DNA of 64,000 bases from CSP1-5 sp964558395 (GTDB lineage Bacteria; Methylomirabilota; Methylomirabilia; Methylomirabilales; CSP1-5), in assembly GCA_964558395.1 (NCBI GenBank), contig CAZLDS010000006.1, positions 21,507-85,506 on the forward strand, given 5' to 3'. Positions within the stretch are counted from its first letter, which is position 1. The number at the start of each line of letters is the position of its first letter. The notes below the pieces were generated by a model, which had not been told where the DNA came from, did no database searches, and saw only the letters and a list, made by a program, of their open reading frames with translations. The translations under genes were made by a program, and so were the position numbers. Positions 41,054-50,484 of this stretch are shown here, one piece after another.

Positions 41054-41617
41054 ATGGTGCTGGTCATCGACAATTACGACTCTTTTACCTACAACCTTGT
41101 CCAATACCTCGCGGAGCTCGGCGAAGAGGTCCAGGTGGCGCGAAATGACAAGATTACGCTGGGAGAGGTGGAAACCTTGGAACCGGCGCGGATTGTCATT
41201 TCGCCGGGCCCGTGCACACCCAGAGAAGCAGGGATCTCGTGTGATCTGATCTCCCAGTTCGCTGGTGGCATTCCCATTTTGGGGGTCTGTCTGGGGCACC
41301 AGTGTATCGGAGCCGCGTTCGGCGGGAGGATTGTTCGAGCCGGACGGCTCATGCATGGGAAAACGTCACTGATCCAGCATGACGGCCACACCCTCTTTCG
41401 AGATTTGCCGAATCCTTTTGAGGCAACTCGCTATCACAGTCTCTTGGTCGAGCGAGAGAGTTTGCCCGCCTGTCTCGAGGTATCGGCACAGACGGACGAT
41501 GGAGAAATCATGGGTCTCCGGCACCGGGACTATGCGGTGGAAGGCGTCCAGTTTCACCCGGAGTCGATTCTGACCGTGGTGGGGAAGGACCTTCTGAGGA
41601 ATTTCCTCACACAATAA
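41054..41617 (+). CDS. trpG: Anthranilate synthase component II (glutamine amidotransferase)
   Basis: Supplies ammonia from glutamine to TrpE; homologues often also serve para-aminobenzoate synthase. The 187-residue class I amidotransferase has IDNYDSFTYNLVQYL, SPGPCTPREAGIS, the nucleophile C79 in GVCLGHQCIGAAFGG, and the His-Glu pair in GVQFHPESI. It is separated from trpE by 72 bases holding the palindromic repeat. Confidence 0.95.
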   Translation: MVLVIDNYDSFTYNLVQYLAELGEEVQVARNDKITLGEVETLEPARIVISPGPCTPREAGISCDLISQFAGGIPILGVCLGHQCIGAAFGGRIVRAGRLMHGKTSLIQHDGHTLFRDLPNPFEATRYHSLLVERESLPACLEVSAQTDDGEIMGLRHRDYAVEGVQFHPESILTVVGKDLLRNFLTQ

Positions 41618-41673
41618 CACCATCGCTGTCAGTATGCGCAGTGGCTCTTGAGGACAAATGAGGAGGGGAACGG

Positions 41674-42708
41674 GTGATCGTCGAGGCCCTTTCCAAGGTG
41701 GTCGAAGGGCAGGATCTCAGTCGGCAAGAAGCGTCGCGAGTCATGGAAATTCTCATGTCTGGCCAGGCCACCGATGCGCAAATCGGGGCCTTTCTAACCG
41801 CCATGCGGCTGAAAGGCGAAACGGTGGAAGAGCTGTGTGGCTTTGCCACGGTCATGCGGGAGAAGGCAGCCGTCGTTCCCACCCAGCATGCGCTGATTTC
41901 CCGCCCCGGACAAAGCATGCTGGTGGATACGTGCGGGACGGGGGGAGATGCGCAGGGGACCTTTAATATCTCCACGGCAGCCGCGTTTGTGGTGGCGGGG
42001 GCGGGCGTTCCGGTGGCGAAACATGGTAACCGTTCTGCGTCCGGAATGTGCGGCAGCGCAGACGTCATCGAGGCGCTCGGGATTCCTCTCGATCTCCCCC
42101 CTGAGCGGGTGGGCCGGTGCATCGACGAAGTCGGGATCGGTTTTCTCTTCGCGCCCCTCCTTCATCCGGCGATGATGCACGTGGCTCCGGCCCGTCGCCA
42201 GATCCGACTCCGGACACTCTTCAATCTGCTGGGTCCTCTGGTCAACCCTGCGCGCGCTTCGGCCCAGGTGATCGGGGTGTATGATGGGGCCTTGACCGAA
42301 GTCTTGGCCCGCGCCTTAAACCGGTTGGGATGCCATCGCGCCTTTGTCGTGCATGGCATGGATGGCCTCGATGAGATCTCTACGATCGGCGAGACGAAGA
42401 TCTCGGAGGTTCGCGAGGGAAACGTACGCACCTATTTTGCTCACCCAGAGGATTTCGGCGTGTCCCAAACGACCTTAACTGAGTTGAAGGGGGGCGACGC
42501 GGTCGCCAATGCCGAGATGATCCGGCAGATCCTTCAGGGGACCAAGGGTCCGCCGCGGGACATCGTGCTGGTAAACGCGAGTGCCGCCATAGTGGCCAGC
42601 AAAGGCGCCCAACATATCCAGGATGCAATGGCGGCGGCGGAGCGCTCGATCGAGAGCGGGACGGCATGGGAAAAATTGGAGAAGGTGCTGGCCTGGTGTA
42701 AACAATAG
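41674..42708 (+). CDS. trpD: Anthranilate phosphoribosyltransferase
   Basis: Transfers phosphoribose to anthranilate. The 344-residue protein has the glycine-rich VDTCGTGGDAQGTFNISTAAAFV, KHGNRSASGMCGSADV and FLFAPLLHPAMMHVAPARR, followed by RTLFNLLGPLVNPA. The GTG start at 41674 has AGGAGG ahead. Not fused to trpG. Confidence 0.96.
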   Translation: MIVEALSKVVEGQDLSRQEASRVMEILMSGQATDAQIGAFLTAMRLKGETVEELCGFATVMREKAAVVPTQHALISRPGQSMLVDTCGTGGDAQGTFNISTAAAFVVAGAGVPVAKHGNRSASGMCGSADVIEALGIPLDLPPERVGRCIDEVGIGFLFAPLLHPAMMHVAPARRQIRLRTLFNLLGPLVNPARASAQVIGVYDGALTEVLARALNRLGCHRAFVVHGMDGLDEISTIGETKISEVREGNVRTYFAHPEDFGVSQTTLTELKGGDAVANAEMIRQILQGTKGPPRDIVLVNASAAIVASKGAQHIQDAMAAAERSIESGTAWEKLEKVLAWCKQ

Positions 42709-42749
42709 GGAGTCATCGTCGGCGGCCCGCGGTGAACTGAAGGCGAAAA

Positions 42750-43541
42750 ATGATCTTGGACAAAATCGTGCAGACGAAGCGAGAGGAAGTCACTGCCCGG
42801 AAAATGGGAGTTCCCCTTCGAGACCTGAAGGCTCGAATTCGAGATCTGCCATCCCCGCGAGACTTCCACCGAGCCCTAGACCGTCGGTGGCACGGGGGAA
42901 GAATTCGGCTCATTGCTGAGGTGAAGCGGGCATCTCCTTCGCAAGGAGTGATCCGGGAGCCATTCGACCTCGACCAGGTGACCCACGCCTACGTCGCGGC
43001 AGGAGCGGCGGCGATTTCGGTTCTGACCGATAAACCTTTTTTTCAAGGGAGCCTTGATGACCTGGCTCGGGTGCAGGCGAGCGTCTCGGTTCCGGTCCTC
43101 CGAAAGGACTTCATTGTTGATCCCTATCAAGTGTACGAGACGCGGGCATCCGGGGGCGATGCGGTCCTCCTGATTATTGCTGCCTTGGAGAGGCAATTCT
43201 TGCAGGACCTCCTGGCACTCTCACACGAGGTAGGCCTGTATCCCCTGACAGAGGTCCACACCCGAGAAGAGCTGCAGACAGCCCTCGGTGTGAAAGCTCC
43301 CATCGTGGGGATAAACAACCGGGATCTGAAAAGTTTCCAGGTGTCCCTGGAAACGACGTTTTCCTTGCTTGCAGAGATTCCACCAGAGCGGATCGTGGTC
43401 AGTGAAAGCGGAATAACCGATCGCGCAGAGGTTGCCCGTCTGGAGGCGGCCGGGGTGGATGCCATTCTGGTGGGAGAGGGGCTGCTTCGGGCTCAGGACG
43501 TGGAACAAAAGGTCCGAGACCTCTTTGGGGATGGGGCATGA
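42750..43541 (+). CDS. trpC: Indole-3-glycerol phosphate synthase
   Basis: Closes the indole ring to form indoleglycerol phosphate. The 263-residue TIM barrel has LIAEVKRASPSQGVIR, ISVLTDKPFFQGSLDDL, VPVLRKDFIVDPYQVYE, GINNRDLKSFQVSLETT and VSESGITDRAEV, all catalytic-site landmarks. It is a separate protein, not fused to TrpF. Its stop overlaps trpF (ATGA). Confidence 0.95.
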   Translation: MILDKIVQTKREEVTARKMGVPLRDLKARIRDLPSPRDFHRALDRRWHGGRIRLIAEVKRASPSQGVIREPFDLDQVTHAYVAAGAAAISVLTDKPFFQGSLDDLARVQASVSVPVLRKDFIVDPYQVYETRASGGDAVLLIIAALERQFLQDLLALSHEVGLYPLTEVHTREELQTALGVKAPIVGINNRDLKSFQVSLETTFSLLAEIPPERIVVSESGITDRAEVARLEAAGVDAILVGEGLLRAQDVEQKVRDLFGDGA

Positions 43542-44155
43542 CGGTTCGCGTTAAGGTCTGTGGGATCACAAACGCAAAGGACGCGGAGTTGGCGGCTGAC
43601 GCCGGTGTCGATGCGCTCGGCTTCATCTTCGTTCCGCGGACGCCGCGATATATTGACCTAGAGACGGCCCGCGGGATCATTCACGATCTGCCACCCTTTA
43701 TCACTCCCGTGGGAGTCTTTGCCGATCACCCTGTCGCAGAGGTTGATCAAATCATGGCGCGGTGTGGACTTCGCACGGCCCAGCTTCATGGGTCCGAGGC
43801 TCCAGCATATTGTGAGGAGATCACAGCATCCGTGATCAAAGCCTTTCGCGTGGGGCGTGAGCGAGTCTTTCCGCAACTGGGGGCCTACCGCGTGCACGCC
43901 TATCTCCTCGATAGCTTCGTTGAGGGGAAATTGGGTGGGACGGGCAACACTTTTCCGCTCGAGCTGGCATCGCGTGCTAAGAGCTTTGGGCGGGTGATCA
44001 TCGCGGGAGGACTGACCCCGGAGAATGTGGCTCAGGTGATTAATGCAGTGCAGCCGTACGGGGTGGATGTGTCGAGCGGTGTGGAAGCGAAGCCGGGTCG
44101 GAAGGACCCCCTCAAGCTGCATGACTTCTTGGGGGCGGTGAGGGGAGCAGCGTGA
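43538..44155 (+). CDS. trpF: Phosphoribosylanthranilate isomerase
   Basis: Amadori isomerisation of phosphoribosyl-anthranilate. The 205-residue TIM barrel has VKVCGITNAKDAELAADAGVDALGFIF with the catalytic Cys, TAQLHGSEAP, YLLDSFVEGKLGGTGNTF with the catalytic Asp, and IIAGGLTPENV and GVDVSSGVEAKPGRKD. It overlaps both trpC and trpB by 4 bases, giving tight coupling. Confidence 0.95.
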   Translation: MTVRVKVCGITNAKDAELAADAGVDALGFIFVPRTPRYIDLETARGIIHDLPPFITPVGVFADHPVAEVDQIMARCGLRTAQLHGSEAPAYCEEITASVIKAFRVGRERVFPQLGAYRVHAYLLDSFVEGKLGGTGNTFPLELASRAKSFGRVIIAGGLTPENVAQVINAVQPYGVDVSSGVEAKPGRKDPLKLHDFLGAVRGAA

Positions 44156-45360
44156 CCTGGGATTTTCCAAATCGAGGGGGTCATTTTGGGCGATATGGAG
44201 GACAGTATGTCCCCGAGACGCTGATGACCGCGCTGCAGGAACTCGAACGGGTGTTTCTCGAAGCGAGACAAGACCCCGGGTTTCAAGCGGAACTGGATTA
44301 TTACTTGCATAGATACGCCGGGAGACCGACCCCCCTCTATTTTGCCCAGCGTCTTACTGACAAGCTCGGTGGAGCAAGGATCTATCTCAAGCGAGAAGAT
44401 CTCTGTCATACGGGGGCCCACAAGATCAATAATACCTTGGGACAGGTGCTGCTGACCCGCCGCATGGGGAAGCGGAGGGTCATCGCAGAAACCGGGGCAG
44501 GACAACATGGAGTGGCCACGGCCACCGCGGCGGCCCTCTTCGGCCTTGAGTGTGAAGTTTACATGGGCACAGAGGATATGCGGCGGCAAGCCCTCAACGT
44601 GTTTCGGATGCGACTCTTGGGGGCCAAGGTGACGCCGGTGGATGCCGGGAGCCGAACGCTGAAAGACGCGATCAATGAGGCGATGCGGGACTGGGTCACA
44701 AATGTTGATGATACGCACTATGTTCTCGGCTCTGCCCTGGGGGGTCATCCGTTTCCCATGATGGTCCGTGATTTCCAATCAGTCATTGGGCGGGAGGCCC
44801 GCGCAGACATTCTCGAAGCGGAGGGCCGGCTTCCCGATGTCTTGCTTGCGTGCGTGGGGGGCGGCTCGAACGCTATTGGCCTCTTCTACCCGTTTATCGA
44901 TGATGTCGACGTCCGAATGATTGGCGTAGAGGCAGGAGGCTTGGGGATCGAGTCCGGCAAGCATGCGGCGCGCTTCGCCGCTGGCGCGCCAGGCGTCCTT
45001 CACGGGACACTGAGCTACATCCTGCAAGACGCCGACGGCCAAATTCAGACCACCCACTCGGTGTCGGCGGGGCTCGACTATCCCGGCGTGGGACCGGAGC
45101 ATACGTACCTTCGGGAGGTCGGCCGCGCCACATATGTGTGGGTCACCGATGAAGAGGCCATTCGGGGCTTCCAGCTCCTAGCAGCCTACGAAGGCATTAT
45201 CCCGGCCCTCGAATGTGCCCACGCGGTTGCCTATGCGACGACGCTGGCTCCTGAAATGGGACGGAATGGTGTCCTACTGATTAACCTGTCTGGCCGCGGG
45301 GACAAAGACGTTGAACTTGTGGCGCAGATCATTGAGGGATATAGCCGACCCACGGAGTAG
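44152..45360 (+). CDS. trpB: Tryptophan synthase beta subunit
   Basis: PLP enzyme that joins indole and serine. The 402-residue protein has GRYGGQYVPETLM, KREDLCHTGAHKINN with the PLP lysine, AETGAGQHGVATATAAAL, the phosphate-binding CVGGGSNAIGLF, and the C-terminal INLSGRGDKD. This is the TrpB1 type that pairs with TrpA. The GTG start overlaps trpF. Confidence 0.97.
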   Translation: MTWDFPNRGGHFGRYGGQYVPETLMTALQELERVFLEARQDPGFQAELDYYLHRYAGRPTPLYFAQRLTDKLGGARIYLKREDLCHTGAHKINNTLGQVLLTRRMGKRRVIAETGAGQHGVATATAAALFGLECEVYMGTEDMRRQALNVFRMRLLGAKVTPVDAGSRTLKDAINEAMRDWVTNVDDTHYVLGSALGGHPFPMMVRDFQSVIGREARADILEAEGRLPDVLLACVGGGSNAIGLFYPFIDDVDVRMIGVEAGGLGIESGKHAARFAAGAPGVLHGTLSYILQDADGQIQTTHSVSAGLDYPGVGPEHTYLREVGRATYVWVTDEEAIRGFQLLAAYEGIIPALECAHAVAYATTLAPEMGRNGVLLINLSGRGDKDVELVAQIIEGYSRPTE

Positions 45361-45375
45361 AGACGTACAGGTTCG

Positions 45376-46179
45376 ATGGGGGCGATGAATCGGATCGACC
45401 ACTGTTTTGCGGAACTCCGCGCAGCCAACGGGAAGGTCTTGATCCCCTTCATCACTGCGGGGGACCCGGACCTTACGACCACCAGGGATCTGGGGTGGGC
45501 TTTTGAAGAGGCGGGGGGAGATCTCCTGGAGCTCGGCGTTCCCTTTTCCGATCCCCTGGCCGATGGGACGACCATTCAGCGCGCGAGTCAACGGGCGCTC
45601 GAAAACGGGGTCACCTTAAAGGGCGTCATCGGGATTGTCGAGCAGATTCGTGCCCGATCCCAAATGCCGATTGTGCTCATGAGTTATGTGAATCCGATCC
45701 TTCGCATGGGGGTACGCGAGTTCGTCGCTCGGGCGAGTGGCGCCGGGGTGGACGGGGTCATCATGCCGGACCTGCCCCCTGAGGAGGCCCAAGACCTACA
45801 GAACTGCTGCGCAGACTCTGCGATTCATACGATCTTTCTGGCCGCGCCCACGAGCAGCGACGCTCGCCTCGCCCGGATCGTGGAGTCTTCTCAAGGATAC
45901 ATTTACTATGTTTCGTTAAAGGGGGTAACGGGCGCCAGGGAGTCGGTTCAAGCCAACCTTGAAGTGTCCCTCAATCGCTTGCGGCGGTTGACTGAGAAGC
46001 CCATTGCCGTTGGATTTGGTATCAGTACGCCTACCCAGGTGTCACAAATCGCGAGGCTCGTCGACGGCATCATCGTCGGATCAGCCATCGTTGACCGTAT
46101 TGAGCAACGGAGAGGCCATCCGGGAATGACGGGGGAAGTGGCGAAATTTGTCCAAAGCTTGAAGCAGGCGACGCGATAG
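45376..46179 (+). CDS. trpA: Tryptophan synthase alpha subunit
   Basis: Cleaves indoleglycerol phosphate and channels indole to TrpB. The 267-residue TIM barrel has the catalytic Glu in LLELGVPFSDPLADG, the catalytic Asp in DGVIMPDLPPEEA, YYVSLKGVTGAR and the phosphate-binding GFGISTP and IVGSAIV. ATG 45376 or 45385 may be the start. It is only 8 bases ahead of the HD-GYP gene, so the trp transcript may run on. Confidence 0.96.
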   Translation: MGAMNRIDHCFAELRAANGKVLIPFITAGDPDLTTTRDLGWAFEEAGGDLLELGVPFSDPLADGTTIQRASQRALENGVTLKGVIGIVEQIRARSQMPIVLMSYVNPILRMGVREFVARASGAGVDGVIMPDLPPEEAQDLQNCCADSAIHTIFLAAPTSSDARLARIVESSQGYIYYVSLKGVTGARESVQANLEVSLNRLRRLTEKPIAVGFGISTPTQVSQIARLVDGIIVGSAIVDRIEQRRGHPGMTGEVAKFVQSLKQATR

Positions 46180-46187
46180 GGCCAGCG

Positions 46188-47984
46188 GTGGGAAGACAGC
46201 GACAGACACGGCCAACCAAAGAGGAATCTCGAGCAGAGGTGCGACGGCTTCTCGCTCGTTATCAGAAGGAGCTCGACCGCAAGAAGGCGCGGATCGCCGC
46301 CCTGGAGATGGAGCTCAAGACACAACATCTTCGGGTCAAACTTCTCCAGGCGATACGCCGAGCTTCCACCGCCACTCTGCACCTCGACTCGCTGTTCCAT
46401 GGCATCTTGCGGGTCGTTTTGCAGACGATGGTCGCTGATTACGGGATGCTCGTACAAATCGATCCCGACAAAAGGACGGTCCTCTTTGGGGTGCAGCGGG
46501 GAAAGGATGGATCCTTAATCCCACGCAGGGGAGCCTCTTTCAACCGGGAATATCGCCAACGACTCTTTAGGGCCAACGAGGCCGCACGCGTCCGAAACCT
46601 CGAGGGGACACCGCCCGGCTGGAGCATCCCGCGATCTAAGGGGCGACGAGTTTCCCTCCTCATCGTGCCGTTACGGGCTTCTGGCCGCACAGTCGGAGTG
46701 CTAGAACTGCTCCGCCTTCCGCCTTCGCCTCCCTTCAAATCGGAAGATGCCGACTTGGTGGCTACGATGGAACACCAGCTCGGAATGGCGATGGAGAATA
46801 CCCGTCTCTACTCCGAGTCCGCCAAACGGGTCAAGCAGTCCTCAACCTTAATGGAGCTGAGCGCCATCCTCAACTCCACCCTCCAAATCTCAGAGGTGTT
46901 GCGGCTAGCCGTTGAAGCTGCCACGCGTCTTATGGAGTGTGAAGTCGGGTCGCTCCTCCTGCTGAACGAGCAGTGCGACGAGCTGGTGTTTGAGGTCGCC
47001 TTAGGGGAGCGGGGGAGAGAGGTGAAGGAGGTCCGGCTGAAGGTGGGAGAGGGGATTGCCGGATGGGTAGCCAAGACGGGGAGACCAACACTTGTGGACG
47101 ATGTCCGTGGAGATTCCCGCTTTTCGCGTCGGGTTGACGCCCGAACCCATTTCGTGACCCGTAATATGATTTGCGTTCCTGTAAGGAGTCGGGGGCGGAT
47201 CATCGGGGTCCTGCAAGCCATCAACCGACGCACCGATCGTCCCTTTGATACAGAAGACCAATGCTTATTCGAGTCTTTGGCACGTCAGGTGGGAATCGCG
47301 ATTGAGAATGCGCGGCTGTACGAACAGGTGAAGGAAACCTTCTTTAGCACGGCGGCGACCTTAGCGGAAGCGATCGAAAAGCGGGATCCATACACCGGGG
47401 GCCATGTCCGGCGCGTTGTGGAGATCTCGTTGGCCGTGGGGAGGGAATTGGGCCTCAGTCCAGAAGAGAAGGAGACGCTCCATCTCGCCGCCATTTTGCA
47501 CGATGTGGGCAAAATCGGCATCCGGGACGTCATCCTCCTCAAACAGGGCCCCTTGACCCCCGAAGAATTGGATCAGATTCGCGAGCATCCACAGCTTGGG
47601 GCAGAGATTCTCGCCCCAATCAAGCAGCTCGAGGCAGTGATCCCGGCGGTGCGATATCACCAGGAACGGTGCGATGGCCAGGGGTATCCGGAGGGGCTAA
47701 AGGGGGAAGAGATTCCCCTGGCCTCCCGGATCATCGCTGTGGCCGACACCTTCGACGCGATGACCACGGACCGCCCCTACCGACCGCGGATAAGCGATGA
47801 AGCAGCCATCGAGGAAATCGGACGATGCACCGGCTCCCAATTCGACCCGGAGGTGGTTGAGGCGTTCATGCGCGCCTGTCGGGCGGGTCGAATCAATTCA
47901 GAGGCGTTGCAGGCCGCGGAAAAAGAGGCAGGGCAGCAAGTGGTCGATCTGTCGGTTTCGCCGGTGTCTGGAGGCGCCCTATGA
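46188..47984 (+). CDS. GAF-GAF-HD-GYP protein, probable c-di-GMP phosphodiesterase
   Basis: A 598-residue cytoplasmic signalling protein. Residues 15-60 are a charged coiled coil, 60-205 a diverged GAF domain, 215-380 a second clearer GAF domain (LSAILNSTLQISEVLRLAVEAA, VGEGIAGWVAKTGRPTLVDDV, ICVPVRSRGRIIGVLQAINR). From 385 there is an HD-GYP domain with the first His in TGGHVRRVVEISL, HD at 438-439 in AAILHDVGKIGI, and HQERCDGQGYPEGL with GYP at 499-501. HD-GYP domains hydrolyse cyclic di-GMP; GAF domains would sense a small ligand. It overlaps the next phosphodiesterase gene by 4 bases and precedes pilin genes, fitting control of pili or surface life. No membrane segment. Confidence 0.9.
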   Translation: MGRQRQTRPTKEESRAEVRRLLARYQKELDRKKARIAALEMELKTQHLRVKLLQAIRRASTATLHLDSLFHGILRVVLQTMVADYGMLVQIDPDKRTVLFGVQRGKDGSLIPRRGASFNREYRQRLFRANEAARVRNLEGTPPGWSIPRSKGRRVSLLIVPLRASGRTVGVLELLRLPPSPPFKSEDADLVATMEHQLGMAMENTRLYSESAKRVKQSSTLMELSAILNSTLQISEVLRLAVEAATRLMECEVGSLLLLNEQCDELVFEVALGERGREVKEVRLKVGEGIAGWVAKTGRPTLVDDVRGDSRFSRRVDARTHFVTRNMICVPVRSRGRIIGVLQAINRRTDRPFDTEDQCLFESLARQVGIAIENARLYEQVKETFFSTAATLAEAIEKRDPYTGGHVRRVVEISLAVGRELGLSPEEKETLHLAAILHDVGKIGIRDVILLKQGPLTPEELDQIREHPQLGAEILAPIKQLEAVIPAVRYHQERCDGQGYPEGLKGEEIPLASRIIAVADTFDAMTTDRPYRPRISDEAAIEEIGRCTGSQFDPEVVEAFMRACRAGRINSEALQAAEKEAGQQVVDLSVSPVSGGAL

Positions 47985-48751
47985 AGTATCGGGTTCTGGG
48001 TTGCTTTGGCGGCGAGGCCCCACGGTTTCACCTGTCGAGCTTCCTCTTGGATGACACCCTGCTCATCGATGCCGGCTCGGTGACGTCGATTCTGGAAATT
48101 CCTGCGCAGGCCCGGATCGAAAACGTCCTCTTGACGCATTCCCACCTGGATCACGTGCGTGGACTTTGTCACCTGGCCGATAACATGTTTGGGCGTCGCG
48201 ACTGGCCCATCCTTGTGTACAGTATCGAACCGATTCTGGAATCACTCAAGCATTCTCTCCTGAATAATGTGTTGTGGCCCGATTTCACAGAGATCCCCGA
48301 TTCCAACTTGCCCATCCTCGATTTTCGGGCCCTCCCTGAAGGGAAACCGAGCGTCCTCGGCACGTTCCGCGTGACGCCCGTCCGTCTCTCGCATACGGTG
48401 GTCAGCGTGGGCTACCTCCTCGAAGGTGAGTTTGGTGCTTTGCTCCACCTTGGAGACACCGGTCCTACGGAGGCTGTCTGGCACGCCGCTAAGGAGGTGC
48501 CAAATCTAAAAGCCGTAACGATCGGGGTGACCTTCCCCAACCGGCTGCAACATCTCGCAGACCTGAGCGGGCATCTCACTCCCCAGGGTCTCAAGGCAGA
48601 GCTTGTCAAACTCTCTGGCAAAGTCAGCGTGTATGTGTATCATATGAAGCCACAGTTTGCGCCGGAGATCATTAGGGAGCTCGAAGAGTTCGTTCCAGAG
48701 TGTCAAATCTTGGAGCAGGGAAAGGAGTACCGGTTCGCACCGGTCTCTTGA
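47981..48751 (+). CDS. Class II 3',5'-cyclic-nucleotide phosphodiesterase (metallo-beta-lactamase fold)
   Basis: A 256-residue member of the class II cyclic-nucleotide phosphodiesterase family, which includes yeast PDE1 and Vibrio CpdP and hydrolyses cAMP or cGMP. Visible are the N-terminal strand MKYRVLGCFGGE, VLLTHSHLDHVRGL with the metal-binding HSHLDH at 53-58, a second histidine in VTPVRLSHTVVSVGYLL, GALLHLGDTGPTEAVW with the bridging Asp, and the late YVYHMKP. No signal peptide, so it acts in the cytoplasm. It is translationally coupled to the HD-GYP gene and 10 bases ahead of the first pilin-like gene. Confidence 0.82.
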   Translation: MKYRVLGCFGGEAPRFHLSSFLLDDTLLIDAGSVTSILEIPAQARIENVLLTHSHLDHVRGLCHLADNMFGRRDWPILVYSIEPILESLKHSLLNNVLWPDFTEIPDSNLPILDFRALPEGKPSVLGTFRVTPVRLSHTVVSVGYLLEGEFGALLHLGDTGPTEAVWHAAKEVPNLKAVTIGVTFPNRLQHLADLSGHLTPQGLKAELVKLSGKVSVYVYHMKPQFAPEIIRELEEFVPECQILEQGKEYRFAPVS

Positions 48752-48761
48752 GGGCCGTCTG

Positions 48762-49241
48762 ATGATCACGGACCGACAGGGGATCACCGTCATGGAGATT
48801 TTGATAGTCCTCACTGTGGCGGCAATCTTGGCGGCGCTGGCAACGCCGTGGATCCTCGGAGCCATCGAGTCCTACAGGCTCAGGACGGCTGCCTGGGAGG
48901 TGGCAGGGGACTTGCGCCTGGCTCGACAGAGGGCGGTGAGCACGCAGGTTCGCCACCGGTTCTGCATTTCAAACTGCGACAGTCCGGTCCCCACGGGAGG
49001 GTACATCTTGGAGCGAGAAGGGACGCCCCGCTGGACTCTAGATCTGGCGCGGGCCGATCTCCCCAATGGAGTCGCCCTCTTTCCCGCAACCCTCACAGAC
49101 GGTAAGCTTACTTTCGAGGCAAAGGGTGAGGTTGACGGAGCATGGGGCTGCATAGAGGTGACCAACGGAACGAGAGGTTACCAGATAGTCACTGCTTCCT
49201 CGGGTCGTGTTCGGGTGGACAAGGGAGCTTGTCCACCATGA
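48762..49241 (+). CDS. Type IV pilin-like protein, GspH/FimT family
   Basis: A 159-residue prepilin. The class III signal is RQG followed by ITVMEILIVLTVAAILAALATP: cleavage after Gly, Glu at +5, then a hydrophobic helix, recognised by PilD peptidase. The sequence after it (RLRTAAWEVAGDLRLARQRAVSTQ) is typical of GspH/FimT minor pilins that prime pilus assembly. Two cysteines (CISNCDS) could form a disulfide. I chose ATG 48762; the open frame upstream overlaps the phosphodiesterase. It is coupled to the next gene by ATGA. Confidence 0.88.
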   Translation: MITDRQGITVMEILIVLTVAAILAALATPWILGAIESYRLRTAAWEVAGDLRLARQRAVSTQVRHRFCISNCDSPVPTGGYILEREGTPRWTLDLARADLPNGVALFPATLTDGKLTFEAKGEVDGAWGCIEVTNGTRGYQIVTASSGRVRVDKGACPP

Positions 49242-49738
49242 GGAGGCTTTTTGGAGCAGAGGGGGGCCTCACTCTCCCCGAAGTTCTTATCTCGGCCGTC
49301 ATTATCACCGTGGCGGTCCTGGCAGTCGTGGGTCTCTTTCCCACAGCCCTGCAGAATGTCCAATACGGGGGACATATGAGCCAGGCTTTGTCCTTAGGGC
49401 AGGAAATGATCGAGATGATCCGAACCCAGCCGTTCCTCACGGTTTCCAGCTATAATGGTCTGGACACGGAAACCACCCCAGGGGTCCTTCCCCCAGTCGT
49501 CCAGAGTCACTATGGCCAGTGGAAGGCTGACATCGCCCCGGCGAATCCGGCTGGAGCCCTCCCTCAAGGATTAGGGACCATTACCATAACACCAGTGGGG
49601 GTAAATCCAGATGGATCACTGGAGATACCCCCAAGTGATGGAGTGACCGACCTTTTCCAAGTTACCATCACAATCAGTTGGCGCGAGAGAGGAACCCAAA
49701 CGATTACTTTGTTAACCTATGTGGCTCCACATGACTGA
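49238..49738 (+). CDS. Type IV pilus minor pilin, PilV-like
   Basis: A 166-residue prepilin with class III signal GG-LTLPEVLISAVIITVAVLAVVGLFPTA (Glu at +5). It continues SQALSLGQEMIEMIRTQPF, the PilV pattern of an N-terminal helix with paired acidic residues, then a beta-rich C-terminal domain ending QVTITISWRERGTQTITLLTYV. It overlaps the genes on both sides by 4-8 bases. Confidence 0.85.
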   Translation: MRRLFGAEGGLTLPEVLISAVIITVAVLAVVGLFPTALQNVQYGGHMSQALSLGQEMIEMIRTQPFLTVSSYNGLDTETTPGVLPPVVQSHYGQWKADIAPANPAGALPQGLGTITITPVGVNPDGSLEIPPSDGVTDLFQVTITISWRERGTQTITLLTYVAPHD

Positions 49739-50408
49739 CGGCAAACGTAGAACTATCTATGTAAGCAGGGAGGGGGGCTTTTCTCTTGCGGAGGTCCTCG
49801 TTGCAGCCACCGTGGGCAGTATCGTGCTCCTCGGCCTCTACCTGCTGTACGATGTAAACCAAGTCACTTTTATCAGGGGCGAGCAGCAGACCGATCTGCA
49901 GCAAAACGCCCGGATCGGCATGGACCGGATTGTGCGAGAACTGCGGCTGGCGGGTAGTGATCCGTCCGGCGTCCTGACGGGCGGTCCAGCAATTCCTGGA
50001 GGGAAAGACGAGTGCGAAGGTGACCCCGTTCCTGGAAAAGCTGTTGAAAATGCAGAGGCGACGTGTATTCGGTTCTATGCCGATGTGGATTCGGGCTCCC
50101 CCCCCGACACCGAGCGGGTCGAGTATAGCTACGATGCTGCCGCGGGGGTACTGCAGCGGCGACAGTGGAAGGTGGACGGGACATCAAATGGAGCCCAGCC
50201 TCTGGCGGAGCGAGTGACGGCCCTCACCCTGACGTACTACGATGAGATGGGCAATGTGCTGCCAACGCCGGTCGCGGCCGGCAGTCTCGACGTCATCCGA
50301 CGCATCTCGCTGTTAATACAAACAGAGGATACTCAGACCGGAAGAGTTCCCAATCCTTTTATCCTGCGGGGGGAAGTCCGTCCAAGGAATCTGGGATTGA
50401 GTCCATGA
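49731..50408 (+). CDS. Type IV pilus minor pilin, PilW-like
   Basis: A 225-residue prepilin with class III signal GG-FSLAEVLVAATVGSIVLLGLYLLY. DLQQNARIGMDRIVRELRLAGSDPSG follows, the hallmark of PilW. The C-terminal domain contains a cysteine pair and YDEMGNVLPTP. ATG 49731 lies in the stop region of the preceding gene; GTG 49719 is also in frame. Confidence 0.87.
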   Translation: MTDGKRRTIYVSREGGFSLAEVLVAATVGSIVLLGLYLLYDVNQVTFIRGEQQTDLQQNARIGMDRIVRELRLAGSDPSGVLTGGPAIPGGKDECEGDPVPGKAVENAEATCIRFYADVDSGSPPDTERVEYSYDAAAGVLQRRQWKVDGTSNGAQPLAERVTALTLTYYDEMGNVLPTPVAAGSLDVIRRISLLIQTEDTQTGRVPNPFILRGEVRPRNLGLSP

Positions 50409-50484
50409 GTATTCTGAGGGATTAGCTAGGAACTGCCGTCCAAGGGGGTGGAGAAGTTCATCTCGCCCTTACAGGGAGAGCACT